A stretch of 64,000 bases of DNA from Culex pipiens pallens (GCF_016801865.2 NC_068939.1:56928694-56992693); one strand, 5' to 3'. Shown: positions 29,847 to 43,024, counted from the first letter of the stretch. The notes: generated by a model from the letters alone, not told the origin. A program made the numbers and translations.

Positions 29847-31640
29847 CAAAACGAGAATGTAAATTATAATTTTAACTATACATAGTGTGTACTAGAGCAA
29901 AGTTTAGCTAGAGACAGAGTTCGCAGCAGCAGCCGTGGTAGTGCAGGGGAAATTGTAAGTGAGGAATTAAGACAAACAAACAAACAAAAAAGCTTAACAG
30001 TGATCTGATTAACCGGTAGTTTTTATTAGTAAAATTTGCAACAACAACAAAAAGTAAGAATCCCCGACGGCAACACTGTGTTCGTCGTGCAGTTCCTGAA
30101 ATTGTGCAAACCGCAACCATTTCCAGCGGAAAATTAAACTAACTCTCTTTCTCTCTCTCCTGAGAGAGAGGGGGCGGGTGGAAAATTTTATAAATGTACC
30201 CCGTTTTTTTCTCTCTTTCGTTGGTTTGAACCAAACTGCTAAACTCGTTTCGATGCGATGAACTGAGCGAAAAGTTCTGCAGAACTGTGGCGGGTTGGGG
30301 TTGAGAAATGTGTAAAAGCTTTGTGCAATATTCGTAAGTGTTAAACGTGTAATGTAAACCTTTCTTTGTTTTGTTGTACTTCTTTTTTTTTGTTTGAATT
30401 TCACCGGGAAGCGACAAACTAATGGGAAAAAAGTGTCTCAATTTACTTAAAGCAAAACACAAATTAATCCTTGTTGTATTTGGAGAAAAAAAGATACGAA
30501 ACATTCCTTTATAGATTGTGACTGTGAGCGACAAAAACATTCCAATGGTCTTGGCATTTTAGAATTCCTAATACCTTTCTTTTCTCTAGAATCCATTTTT
30601 GCTGCCATTGAAACGGAGATATAGCTTTGAATGCAATACTAGTGAGACCGTATAATTTATCATTCCAACCGAATAGAAAGAGCACAGCACAAGAAGAAAA
30701 GATTAAAAAAAAAACAAAAAACACTACAAAACAAGTAAACAACAGCAAAACCGTTAGAGAATCGAGTTAGTAGAAAATTCAAAAAAAAAAGTGGACAAGT
30801 TTTAAGTATCAAATTAAGTGTACATACAAAATACAGTTTAGAATGAGTGCACACCGTTTCGTAACGCGCGCGCGCAAGAGGTTGAATTTTCAGATCCAAA
30901 AATTGTGAGTAAATTCGCAGCGAGTGCTTGTGAAATTCTGTTTGACAGTGTATTGATCGAATTTAGGCGATGTCTCGAAAATTATTAAAAAAATCTCTTT
31001 GCCGATTGAGTGGGGATGAATGAAAGCGAAGGTGAGAGAGCACACGAGGTCCGATGGGGTTTGCTCTGTAAAAGTACTAATAAGGTAGATGGACACGAAA
31101 GTGACGATTGTGATTAGCCGGTAATTTAATTAAATGCGACGCAGACATTTAAAGCAAATTTGTAAATAGAGAAGCAAAAAAAAAAACTACAACACTAAAC
31201 GATAATGAGCAGAAACAATACAAGGATACAAGTAAGTTAAAATTGTAATAAAATATTTAAAATGACTACGCGAGTAAGCAGACTTGGAAAATTCAGTTGA
31301 TTGAATTGGACGAATGATTTTAAAATTTTAATAAAGGAAAATAATGAAGAAAAAAGCAGAAAACAAAGAGTAAAAAATATTCAGGGCTGATGCAACCGGA
31401 AATGGCAAAAAAAGAGTAAAAGTAATTTAAAAATTGGAAAATAACTCGCAAGTGAAATTTGCATCCTTTCCGTCGGCATCTTGGTCGTGACCTAGGTGTT
31501 AAGAATTGTTTATTATTATATTGTAACGATATAATGTAATGCAAATTATATTATAAAAAAGCTCTGTAATGATTGTGAATGTAAATTTCAAAATTCGAAA
31601 GACGGTATTAAAATATTATTATAAAAATTGAAAACAAATG
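29847..31640 (+). other. Dll: Dll 3' UTR (extent inferred)
   Basis: AT-rich sequence with no long sense frame and no transposon ends follows the TAA. Possible poly(A) signals are at 31247-31252 (AATAAA), 31330-31335 (AATAAA) and 31607-31612 (ATTAAA). A 3' UTR of 1.4-1.8 kb would fit a developmental regulator. There is a CTCTC/GAGAG hairpin near 30142-30172. The minus-strand frames across it are shadows. Confidence 0.6.
31247..31252 (+). promoter_or_regulatory. Dll: Candidate poly(A) signal AATAAA
   Basis: The first canonical hexamer at a plausible distance after the Dll stop. A second AATAAA is at 31330-31335 and an ATTAAA is at 31607-31612. Which one is used cannot be told from the sequence. 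Confidence 0.45.
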
Positions 31641-32636
31641 GTCTTGCTTTAAAAAAATCCGAAAAATTCCTCAACTAGTCTTCAATTGGTAACAAGTGAA
31701 AAAGGTTCTTCAGCAACGCAAGCATATCAAGCCTGTAATTACGACGGCATTGCTTGGTCCGTCCTTCTACATTGTTGTTGCCACAGCAGCAGCAGCAGCA
31801 ATGTACCTTGCATCAAAGCTTCCGGTTTGGTGCTGTTGCTGCTGGAGGTCACCATGGTGGACGACAATTCTTCGCCCTCTGCTGGTTTCCTGGCGTTCTC
31901 CTCGTCATATTCGGCGGCGGCGGCGGTGGCATGTCAATTCGGGACAGATGTCTTTTCGGGTTAACGGGAACTCGTTGTTAATAAATGTCATGTACTCTAT
32001 AATTATCTCTTCATACGTCGGGGCGTCTGAAATGTGAACGGGTGAGTGTTGTGTTTTCTGTGTGTCGAACATGTGTGTGCTTTCAGTTTAACAAGCTGAA
32101 GTAGTGACAGTGATCCATTTTTTAAAAATGATTTTTAGCTGTTTTATTATTGAATAACTATCTCTAAACTGAAAAAAATAACTCGAAGCAATACCAAATC
32201 TTTGCATAAAACAATCCAAAAAGAATCCCTCTTGAAACCAACATCTAATGTGCTTTCCCAGCCTGGACCACCCGCTGCTACAGTTGCATTACATTTCAAA
32301 AGTTTCAATGGATCTTGTTAAACAAAAAAAAGAGGCTTTTAAGCCATCTACAAACCCGCCTGGTGATGAATTAATGGATTATGAGAGGACAGCCTCCAGT
32401 AGCAGCTATTGGCGGTTCTTCCCATTGTGTGTTTGTGATGGACTGATTCAGCAACGAAAGCGATGGGATTTTCCATGTGTGTTATCATGGGGTGGTGGTT
32501 TGGCACACGGGGTGGGCCGGGCAGAATGCATACGAGATTAAAGGAATAAAAATTGAGACAAATGGATAATGTTGAAGTGGCATTTTGGTTGGAAGGATAA
32601 AAAGTTGAGTGAGTTCAAAGAAAATTGAGTACTCTC
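31641..32636. other. Unassigned flank with CAG/GGC trinucleotide tracts
   Basis: Contains a (CAG)n-like tract at about 31784-31800 and a (CGG)n-like tract at about 31910-31930. Overlapping frames on all three + phases here reflect the repeats. No gene is called. Confidence 0.45.
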
Positions 32637-33297
32637 AATTCCATTTGAAAAGAGCCTAAACCGAAAAAAAGTTCTCCGATCGGGCTCAAAATTTTTCTGG
32701 GGGTTCCATGGCCAAAATAATTAGACCCGTATTCTTTTGTTTGGCCATTAGGGTATCGTGTCAGAGTAGTTCGAAAAATGGCAATTTTCGTCATTTTTAG
32801 CAAAAACCAGTTTTTTCAAAAAATCACATCTCTGCGTAATTTCATTCGGTTTTAGTTGTCTTAGACGCAAAAGAAAGTTCGGCTATTTGAGAAAAATAGT
32901 AAAAAGTTGCAAATATCAAGCTTAACATTTGAAAAGGCCTTTGAAAACTTAAAATGGCGTTTTGACCGTGTCTAGACTAAAGAGCCTACATGTTTGAAAA
33001 TATTTTTATTGGATTCCTAGGAAAATTTCACAAAACATATAAAAAAATTGGCGATGTCGAACCGTACGTTTCCGAGATATGATTTTTTGAAAATAAAAAC
33101 TTAGTTTTTCGACGCGCCTAAAACTGCGATAACTTAAAAATTTCAGCGATGACCTATACATGTAAGGGCACCAATTTTTTTGTAAATAAAATACGCACCT
33201 GGTACCCTAACATGTATAGGTCATCGCTAAAATTTAGAAGTTATCGCAGTTTTAGTGAAAAAGGCTGTTTTTTCCGATTTCGTCATTTTCCTGTTTT
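32637..33297. mobile_element. Truncated foldback element, family A
   Basis: Starts CAATTCCATTTGAAAAGAGC and follows 59734 onward closely through one whole arm and the central hairpin (CGATGACCTATA... and its inverse). It stops at about 33297 where the family B sequence begins. The complete relative is 59729-60934. Confidence 0.8.
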
Positions 33298-34114
33298 TGC
33301 GCGTCATAACTGAAAACATAATATTTTTTCAGTGTAGTATAGTAACCTGGATAAAAAATAAGCTTAAATCATCAAAAAACGAGTTATTTTGAAAAGTGGT
33401 CAAAGACAATTTTATGGGAAATAGGACGAGCTTTCCGGTAAAAATATTTTCGAGACTGAAAAATCAAGTCTGTCATATAGAAATTGCCAAAAACCATAAA
33501 AAAAACTATTTTTTCATCATTTTTATTTTTTAAAACCGCTGTAACTTTACAAGGATTGGACTTAGGACAATGGTCAATATGGAGACTTCGACTCTCGTGT
33601 TCGATTTTTGAAAATTTTGAAGTTTTGAGTACTTTAAAAAAAAAACAGTTTCAGTAAATGATTTTTGTATTTTTGTAGGAGATTTGTTCCATCCTGCATT
33701 TTTCTTGAGTCTTTTTGTAACATCTTGGGCTATTTTCACAAAAAATTTGAACGAAAAAAAATCTTGGGCTCACCTTCACATTTGACTTTTAAACTTAAAA
33801 ATCTATTAATCTGGATGGAGTGTTTTTTTCATTCAGTGTATTTTTTTTTTCGAAAACCCGTCAAATTTCCTACAAGTTTGTCTTTGACCACTTTTTGGTA
33901 CGATGCAGAGGCTTCGAGATACAGCAATATTAAAATTACGAAATACAAAAATATTTAAAACACTTACACCCTTCTCAAATGTCATTATCGAGTGAAACTG
34001 GCTCCATATACACAAGAATGGCTTATATAAGCGTAGGAAAACAAGTCTACACAGTTTCAATGAAATCGGAAAGGGTCGGGTACAACCGATTCCCTATTTG
34101 ACATGGAATTGCTC
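33298..34114. mobile_element. Foldback element, family B (ends GGAATTGCTC)
   Basis: This is an inverted copy of 54732-55575. The right end reads CTATTTGACATGGAATTGCTC, the complement of the left end at 54732. An internal inverted repeat of GTGGTCAAAGACAA words spans about 33393-33896. No coding capacity is seen. Confidence 0.78.
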
Positions 34115-35229
34115 GTTATCAGATCAGTTAACTAGTTTTTTAATGGGGATTCGATATAACAAAGACTAAATTATTTGCTGAAATTATGAAAAAAAAACTA
34201 ATACATAATCGTTAAATTGTATTTCGTTGTTGAAAGTAAGTAAAAGTAATCAGCTTGTTATATTTTTTTAACATTAAAATTACTGAGGAGAAATTAATTT
34301 GAAAATTTGAAATTTTAGGGCATTTCACAATGTTGGTAAATTGTACGGCCAGGAGCATATTTCACAGATTTCATGGTTTCCGCGTAATTACGGAAAATCA
34401 CTAACTCTACTTTTTACTGGTAAAAATGTTGTTTCTTTATCTAATTTTGTTTAAAAAAACGGCTTTACAGGTAACTAAGGGGAAATTTCTTTACTTTTTG
34501 AATGCAGTTATAGATTCCAGGAATAATTGAACTTGCAAAAATGACGAAATCTTGGGAAATTTGAAATTTTTTGAAAATTGTTCTGATCTTAATGCTAATT
34601 TTAAGAAGGTTTATGATTCTGTGATATCAGCTTAGCAAATAACATCGATGCAATGTGTTTACATAAAGTTTTTTTTTTTTAAATAAATACTCTGATGCTT
34701 TATTTTTTCATTTCATGTGTACAATTTCCAACGTATAATAGATATTACACCAATATTTTTTTAAAAGCTTAGCTCACAAACTATAAGTTTAATTTCATTC
34801 CATAATATCGTTATTTTTACTTTTCAGTTTTAAATGATTCAAACAATAAGATTATCTTAACCTAAAATTTGAGAAGAAATTTATTTAAAAACTGATGCGT
34901 TTTTTAAATTATTTCAAATATACTTTTTACATTTTTTATGTGATTTTCTACAATCCATTTTAAAACAGACACTATTTGAAGAAGAAATTGATAAAAAGAT
35001 TTTCTTCTTCAACTGTTTCAATTTGGTCTTGGCGTATTTTTTCCCAGCATTAAAAAATGTTACAGTATCTATTTGAAGTCATATTTTTTTATTTCAAACA
35101 AAGATAGGGTCAAACAAGTCATTCAACAGTGTTACTTGTTCGATGGAATCGTATAGGAATGCTGCAATGTTGAAGTTCGAGAAGTTTAAAAAAATATGTT
35201 TAAGAGCGAGTTTTTCACCGATGTGAAAC
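34115..35229. other. Unassigned AT-rich stretch
   Basis: Very AT-rich, with no gene and no clear repeat structure seen. Confidence 0.5.
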
Positions 35230-36566
35230 AGGTCGTATTGAGGTACTCCGATTTGGATGAAACTTTCAGGGTTTGTTTGTCTATACATGAGATGAACTCA
35301 TGCCAAATATGAGCCCTCTACGACAAAGGGAAGTGGGGTAAAACGGGCATTGAAGTTTGAGGTCCAAAACACATGAAAAATCTTAAAATTGCTCGCATTT
35401 CCGTAAAACTTTATCAATTTCAACTCTCGTAGATGCATTCGAATGGTCTTTTGAAGCCCTTCAAAATGTGCTATAGACATCCAGGATTGGTTTGATTTTT
35501 TCTCATAGCTTTTGCAAATTACTGTTAAAAATGGATTTTTTTAAAACCTTAATAACTTTTGGCAACAGCCTCCAACACCCATACTCCCATAGGTCAAAAG
35601 TTAGGGGATTTCATGGACTATAAGCCTACGGTATTAACTTTTTGGCCAATCGCAGTTTTTCTCATAGTTTTACTATTTTTCTAGAACAAACATTTTACAA
35701 CGTTAGTTTTTGTCCGGTAGGCCTCCATAGCGGCACTTTTTGGTCTCAATTTTGACATATTCGGAGTCCTCAGAAAATTTTACATTAGATTGAGGTGTTG
35801 GAATTTTGAATTTGATTGGAAAAATGCCATTTAGAATTAATTAAAATATTATTTAGCATTTTTTCGGATTAGGGGTAAAACAAGTTTTCGCCTACTTGAT
35901 ACAGCATTTGACGTATTGATCATAGGGTAAATAAGATCTATTTCTTTTTTCAAAAATGTTTTATTTAATTATTTTTTAAATCAAAATTACAACTCCAATA
36001 CTTCTAATTTACGTGAAATTGTCCGAGGAATCCGAATATGACATAATTGAGACCAAAAAGTGCCGCTATGGAGGCCTACAGGGCAAAAACTAACGTTGTA
36101 AAATGTTTGTTCTAGAAAAATAGTAAAACTATGAGAAAAACTGCAATTGGCCAAAAAGTTAATACCATAGGCTTATAGTCCATGAAATTCCCTAACTTTT
36201 GACCTATGGGAGTATGGGTGTTGGAGGCTGTTGCAAAAAGATATTAAGGTTTTAAAAAAATCCATTTTTAACAGTAATTTGCAAAAGCTATGAGAAAAAG
36301 TCAAACCAATCCTGGATGTCTATAGCACATTTTGAAGGGCTTCAAAAGACCATTCGAATGCATCTACGAGAGTTGGAATTGATAAAGTTTTACGGAAATG
36401 CGAGCATTTTTAAGATTTTTCATGTGTTTTGGACCTCAAACTTCAATGCCCGTTTTACCCCACTTCCCTTTGTCGTAGAGGGCTCATATTTGACATGAGT
36501 TCATCTCATGTATAGACAAACAAACCCTGAAAGTTTCATCCAAATCGGAGCACCTCGATACGACCT
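35230..36566. mobile_element. Long foldback element, 1.34 kb, ~590-bp arms
   Basis: The arms run inward from AGGTCGTATTGAGG and from CCTCGATACGACCT and match over about 590 bp with few differences. The spacer lies around 35830-35950. The same 60-codon frame (start MSIAHFEGLQKTIRMHLREL) appears on the minus strand at 35298-35480 and on the + strand at 36316-36498, which proves the inversion. No transposase is seen. The target duplication is not clear. Confidence 0.9.
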
Positions 36567-38694
36567 CTAGAACAAACCGAGCAGAATCTACAAATACTGC
36601 CACTTAAAGATTGTAAGATTGTTGTTGTTGAACTTCAACGTTAGACAGCTGCCAAAGTACAGGATTTGTTCTAAGAACAACTTTTTTAGCGCAACCCTTT
36701 AAACAGAATTAAGTTTAATTGAGAAGACCCTAAAAAATGGCAAAATCCTTAAAACATCGTTTCGCCCCAATCTCAGCTCTCAGACCCAATATCTCCCTCA
36801 CTAACGTTACAAAATTCGATTCCAATTAAAAATGGTATTTTCACTGACTCCATTCACCCACGATAAAATTCCCCGTCTGGCACTTGATCCATTCTAAGCC
36901 AATTCAACCAAAGCCGGTGGTGTCGTTAAACGCATGAGTGCAATTACACAATCTTCACGCAATTTGGCCAAGTATTGTGATTGAAATCATCGTCGTGAAA
37001 ATCGCTCTCCCTTCGGGGTTTTTTTTTCTTCCCTCGCTTCACCAGCAACCAACAGCTGAGTGTCTCAAGTTGCTTCCTCCGGAGTGGGCTCCTCGCAGGA
37101 GACACGACGACTTCCTTCTTCCTGCGAAATCAGTGAGCCAGTATTGGGCAATTCTGGTCCCTTTCTAGGGGCGCACAAAGGAACCCAAGTACAAACATTT
37201 AAATGTACATAAAATCGTTTTTTATTTCAATCGAGAACAAAACACTTCGTTTTTTTTCTGGTGCTCGATTTTCAATGCCCGTTCTCGCCCACCTTCGACG
37301 GTGAAAATCTTTTTTTTCTTTCTTTTTTTTCACAATGCTCTATGCTGCCGGTTCGCCCTCTCCCGAGAGTTTCCTTTTGTTTTGCGCATTGTTCCTAATG
37401 TAACGGAATACGACGACGACGACGGCGGATTCGAGAGCTGGTTGAAAACCTAGACGTCCCGAGGAAGCGGAAACTGGGAGCGAACAAGGAGAGGAGAGTC
37501 AAAAGCGAGTTGGAGAAAATGTTTGAAAACAACGCGCGCGCGATAAAAAATTGAATTCTACGGGGAAGAATTTTGTTCTTAACTGCATCATACTGGCGTA
37601 ATGCAGCAGAAGCAGCCGCGCGTAAGGACCCTTTTTGCGACGTAATCGAGGGCGTCATCGACGTGTCGTTTGCAGAAAAAAAGTCTTTGGGATGTGAGCT
37701 AGTAATAAGAAAGCATGGTTTGTATGGGGTACAGTAAGTTGTTGATTGTTTGAATTACATAAACACTAAATCGAATTTAATTATATTTTGAAATTATATT
37801 CAAAACAAGCTAATGTCGTTGCTAATATTTTTCAAAGTTTTTGTCACCTTCTTCAAAATCGGCTTGATAAATCAGGGGTTAAACATTTTTTTTCGGAAAA
37901 CTTAACACTTTATTAGAAACAGATGTCTAACCAAGTGAAAACTATTTGAAATACATTTTCCTGCGTTTATAAAAAAATTCAACATGTTTTGGGGTATTTA
38001 AAACTATTTGTGTGAACCTCCCATGCACACCAAGATTTTTCCTCACGACAAAAATATTGTGTCAATTCTTAGATATTATGAAAAACAATGATTGCAAAAC
38101 AACTGGACTGCTGTAAAATGCATTTTAACCCCCTTTTAATTAATCCAAGTATTGAAAACATTGCTTTTAATTGCAATTTGTATAATTTTTTGTTTATTTA
38201 TGCTCAGCGTCTCAGACTTATCAATTTTAAAGATCAGACAATCTTTAAATTTAGGACAATAGGACAAAATTGTGATTGAAACTTGATAACACAATGTATT
38301 CTTGTAAACTATTGAGTAAATTTTTTGCGTTTGTTTGAAAAAATCACAATTATTGACAAAGATTTGATTTCTGAATTTAGATTATTCGTGAAACAGATTA
38401 GAGCTTTTATGAGCCTAAGAATTATGATTTATTGCTAAAAAAATACCTGATTTTTTCATTGTTTGTAAATTTTTGCAGCATAATTATATTGATAAACATA
38501 AGTAATTCTATACGTTTCGCAAATCAGTCTTTAGTGGCCATATTCCAGTGCTCATAAGTCTGATCTTCAATTAATTTGACACAAATTCAGAAGATATTGC
38601 TTTTATATTTTCGAATAAAATACTTTCAAAGCGCGTTAAGGTTGGTCATGATCTGCAGAAGTTAAAAAAGTGACTTATTATACATTTTTTACAA
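36567..38694. other. Unassigned stretch with a unique GC-richer island
   Basis: 36780-37680 is GC-richer, with a CGACGACGACGACGG run near 37410 and no convincing frame. The rest is AT-rich. 38080-38110 carries a trace of the dispersed AT-rich repeat (GATTGCAAAACAACTGGAC). No gene is called. Confidence 0.45.
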
Positions 38695-40224
38695 TAAAAG
38701 GAGAATGGGCAAATTTGTATGGGAGCTGGTCCAAGGATGTACACGAACGGGACCAATTTTTTTCGAAAGATCTCGCCGAGACATGAACAAAAGTCTTCTG
38801 GACCAACTCTCTAAACCCCGGGGTTCAAAAGTTACATGCTGTTGAAGTTTGAGCATTTTGAGTAAAAATATACAAAAAATCGTAATTTTGCTATTTCTAA
38901 AATCATTTACAAAATCTCGGTTTCATTATGGATTTCGATTTTCTTGACTTCATTCGACGCGTATAAGCAAAAACTTTGAGTTCTGATATGTCTTAGCATG
39001 ATTGAAACATGATTTCTCTTGTTTTTATCCGTTTGAACCATTTGTGCAAGAGGCATCCCATAGAAACAAGTCAAAACTTCAAGGTTTTGAAACCGGATCC
39101 AACCCAGACTGCTTCAGTGAGTATGGAAAGCTTCAGTGCAATGTTGTAACAACTTATTGGGATGGTCTGAGTCATCCGAGAACTCCCGCATGGCGCATGG
39201 CATACCCGCATGGCTTCAGTCAATATGGTAGACTACTATGCTGATGTGTTGGAGTGTCCTGGGTTCTCCTAGGACTCCCTGGAGTTAAGATCTGTGGGTC
39301 TACTACCGTAACAAGCAAAATGTTGACCGGTTTTGACAACAGAACATACCCGCATAGCTTCAGTGAGTGTGGTAGACTACTTTGCTAATGTGTTAGGATG
39401 GCCTGGGTCATCCTAGGACTCCCTGGAGTTTAGATATTTGGGTCACTGTAACAAAGAAAAAGGTCAATGATTTTTAACCGCGCATCATAGCCGCAAAGAT
39501 TCAGTGAGTATGGCAGACTGTATTGCTGTTATGTTGGGATGTTCTGGACCATTCCAGGGAGTCCTTGTAACAGCCGTAGACCTACAGATCATAACTCCAG
39601 GGAGTCCTAGGATGACCAGAGACATCCGAACACATTAACAAAGCAGTCTACCATACTGACTGAAGCTATGCGGGTATGTTCCGGGGTCAAAAACCGTCGA
39701 CCTCTTGCTTGTTACGGCTGTAGACTCACCGGTCTTAACTCCAAGGAGTTCTCGGATGACTCAGACCATCCCAATAAGTTGTTACAACATTGCACTAAAA
39801 CTTTCCATACTCACTGAAGCAGTCTGGGTTGGATCCGGTTTCAAAACCTTGAAGTTTCGACTTATTTCTATGGGATGCTTCTTGCACAAACGGTTCAAAC
39901 GGATAAAAACAAGAGAAATCATGTTTCAATCATGCTAAGACATATCAGAACTCGAAGTTTTTGCTGATACGCGTCGAATGAAGTCAAGGAAATTGAAATC
40001 CATAATGAAACCGAGATTTTGTAAATGATTTTAGAAATAGCAAAAATACGATTTTTTGTATATTTTTACTCAAAATGCTCAAACTTCAACAGCATGTAAC
40101 TTTTGAACCCCGGGGTTTAGAGAGTTGGTCCAGAAGACTTTTTTTCATGTCTCGGCGAGATCTTTCGAAAAAAGTTGGTCCCGTTCGTGTACATCCTTGG
40201 ACCAAATTTGCCCATTCTCCTTTA
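38695..40224. mobile_element. Long foldback element, 1.53 kb, with internal ~150-bp sub-repeats
   Basis: The arms start AAAGGAGAATGGGCAAATTT and are complementary through about 700 bp, including an AACCGGATCCAACCCAGACTG block at about 39090 and 39825. Near the centre (39180-39680) a unit of about 150 bp built on CTTCAGTGAGTATGG, CTAGGACTCCCTGGAGTT is repeated directly and inverted. No coding capacity. The ends lack a certain target duplication. Confidence 0.87.
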
Positions 40225-40343
40225 GAGTTGGCAATTCAGTCCAAATTTTGTAGGAAAAATCATTTCTTAAACCTTGGCACGCATACGCTTAAAAAAATTA
40301 ATGCATCCTTTTAAATTTTAAAAAAAGGATGCATTTAATGCGT

Positions 40344-41150
40344 ATAACTTTGTCCTTTTGTCCCGGATCACGAATCCGAGGTCCGTTTTTGATACCTAGT
40401 GACGGAAGGGTGGTACGACCCCTTCAATTTTTGAACATGCTAAAAAAGAGGTGTTTTTCAATAATTTGCAGCCTGAAACGGTGATGAGATAGAAATTTGG
40501 TGTCAAAGGGACTTTTATGTAAAATTAGACACCCGATTTGATAGCGTAGAAAGAATTCCGAAAAAACGTAAAAATACGAAAAAAAAACACTAAAACAGTT
40601 TTAAAAACTTTTTTTTCGTAAAATCACGATAACTCGTGATGGTTACAAGGAACCCCTTTTCTTTACAAATCATTTTTTTTGTAATTGTCTGCTCTACAAC
40701 TTTGTAGAATATTGTTACACTCTAAAAAATAACCCTGAAAAGTTAAAAAAAACACGAAACATTATATTGAAAATTTTTGTTTAAATGAAAAATTGACCCT
40801 TCTGGGTCAATGTAGATTCGATAAGTACATCAAATTTCCCATAAAATGACAAGTTCCAAAAATGTGTACAGTTGAGTAACGTAAAATGGCAAAGTTTTTA
40901 AAATTGTTTTAGTGTGTGTTGTTCGTATTTTTACGTTTTTTCGGAATTCTTAGTACGCCATTAAATCGGGTATCTAATTTTACATTAAAGTCCCTTTGAC
41001 ACCAAATTTCTATCTCATCACCGTTTCAGGCTGCTAATTATTGAAAAACACCTCTTTTCGCATGTTCAAAAATGGAAGGGGTCGTACCGGCCCTCCGTCA
41101 CGAGATATCAAAAAACAGACCTCGGATTCGTGAACAGGGACAAAAGTTAC
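40344..41150. mobile_element. Foldback element, 0.8 kb
   Basis: The arms match from TTTTGTCCC (40356) and GGGACAAAA (41138-41145) inward through CACGAATCCGAGGTC, a GAAGGG-GGTAC block and AAATTTCTATCTCATCACCG. The centre lies near 40747. The ends are ragged. No coding capacity. Confidence 0.82.
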
Positions 41151-41310
41151 CTTTAAGGACAAAGTTTCACGCAAATCGAAGAGGGGTCGGGGTAACTGCT
41201 GTGTGAGTTGACGGAGAATAAGCTCGAAAAATCAGGAGGCAAAAACTATTTTTTTCAAAAAGCTTTAAAATTTCAAAGGAAAAATAAATCTCAACAACTG
41301 AAAGCAATCT

Positions 41311-42490
41311 AAATAGTGGTTTATGCAACAAGTTGCAAAAAGAGGATTTTTCAGCACGAGTCGCACATTTATCCAACGAGGTTCATCGAGTTGAATAAAT
41401 ACGACGAAAGATGAAAAAATCAAGTTTTGCAACGAGTTCCATACAACGTTTCTAGCAATTCCGAAAAACATCCTTTGGACAGAATTATATAAAAAATGTT
41501 CATGCATTGAGTCAATGAATCGTTGAATTCAATTTTTTTGAAAAATATAACTTTTAAAACAAGTGCTGAAAAGTTAAACTTTTCGGCATCCATTTCAGTG
41601 CTGAAAAGTAGAACTTTTCGGCATCCATTTCAGTGCTGAAAAGTAGAACTTTTCAGCATTTTGTTTTGAAATAGTAGTTTATGCAACAAGTTGCAAAAAG
41701 AGGATTTTTTCAGCACGAGTCGTACATTTATCCAACGAGGTTCACCGAGTTGGATAAATACGAAGAGTGCTGAAAAAATCAAGTTTTGCAACGAGTTCCA
41801 TACAACATTTTTTGCAATTCCAAAAAACACACACTGAGTGAAATTTTAAGTCAAATTTTCATGTATTTTGTCAATAAATCGTTTAAATCAAAAAAATGTT
41901 GAAAAGTGTTACTTTTCGAAACATGTGCTGAAAAGTTCAACTTTTCAGAACCCATTTGAGTGCTGAAAAGTAGAACTTTTCAGCATTTATTTTGAAAAGT
42001 GTTGCTATTCGATTCTGTTATTTTTGGTACAGAAAAGTAGGCTATTTCGTCGTTCAAGAATGGCAGGAAAAGTAAGAAGTTTCACGAAGGAATTGCAAAA
42101 ATGTATCTGTCATTCTTGAACGACAAAATAGCCTACTTTTCTGTACCAAAAATAACAGAATCGAATAGCAACACTTTTCAAAATAAATGCTGAAAAGTTC
42201 TACTTTTCAGCACTCAAATGGGTTCTGAAAAGTTGAACTTTTCAGCACATGTTTCGAAAAGTAACACTTTTCAACATTTTTTTGATTTAAACGATTTATT
42301 GACAAAATACATGAAAATTTGACTTAAAATTTCACTCAGTGTGTGTTTTTTGGAATTGCAAAAAACGTTGTATGGAACTCGTTGCAAAATTTTTCATCAC
42401 TCGTCGTATTTATCTAACTCGGTGAACCTCGTTAGATAACTTGTGCTGAAAAAATCCTCTTTTTACAACTTGTTGCATAAACTACTATTT
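41311..42490. mobile_element. Foldback element family with GTTTATGCAACAAG ends; complete copy 41669-42490
   Basis: 41669-42490 is a complete palindrome of 822 bp starting AATAGTAGTTTATGCAACAA and ending in the complement, centre near 42085. It contains alternating short palindromes of GCTGAAAAGT. 41311-41668 is a truncated copy in direct orientation placed just before it. The same family is split by the LTR element at 24661-29441. Confidence 0.87.
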
Positions 42491-42942
42491 TTGCATTTAT
42501 CATCATGTTCAACATGTTTTAGCCGATTTAAATATATTTTGAATTTTCATGAAATTTAAATGTACAGCCTCGTAAAAACTTTATTTGCGCAAAAAAAATA
42601 TTCGTCACTGCTTTGATATTTTGGAAACTAAGGATTGCAAAACAACTTAGCTGGTGAATAATGTATTTTAAAACCATTTTTGCATGCAAGTGTAGAAACT
42701 ATGGCTCGTTTTTAATGTCTTTATATTTTAAAAATGTTTGCCCCGCCCCCTAGGCTTTGTCGCAGTCTAGGGACATAAAATTCAAAAAATATTTGCAAAA
42801 AAGTGATTCTGTGAAATTCCATTGTTTTGAGTGTCTTAGACTTAGTTTATTCTAAATTTTACTTAAGAACATATTTTTCAATATTTTGAGAGCAAATTTG
42901 TTTGGTCAGTTGACGAAATTTGTTTTTTTTGACGCACTAGCT
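42491..42942. repeat. Copy of the dispersed AT-rich repeat
   Basis: 42500-42820 resembles 24480-24660 followed by 29445-29560, including the GCCCCGCCCCC-type word, TAGGGACATAA and AAAAAATATTTGCAA. It flanks the foldback element here as at 24.6 kb, so the foldback may be an internal part of a larger composite repeat. Confidence 0.55.
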
Positions 42943-43024
42943 CAGCGATTCTCAACGGGGGTACCGGGCCTACTTGATTTACATGGCAGGGGGTACCAGC
43001 CTAGAAGAAGGTTGAGAATCGCTG
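42943..43024. mobile_element. Tiny hAT-type MITE, 82 bp, 8-bp target duplication
   Basis: The ends CAGCGATTCTCAAC and GTTGAGAATCGCTG are perfect inverted repeats. The flanking direct repeats CACTAGCT stand at 42935-42942 and 43025-43032. CAGnGGTTCTCAAC-like ends with 8-bp duplications are typical of hAT elements. There is no coding capacity. Confidence 0.9.

Noticed and set aside
35298..35480. 60-codon frame repeated at 36316-36498 as a conserved small gene
   Set aside because: The duplication is due to inverted arms of one foldback element; no start context or family.
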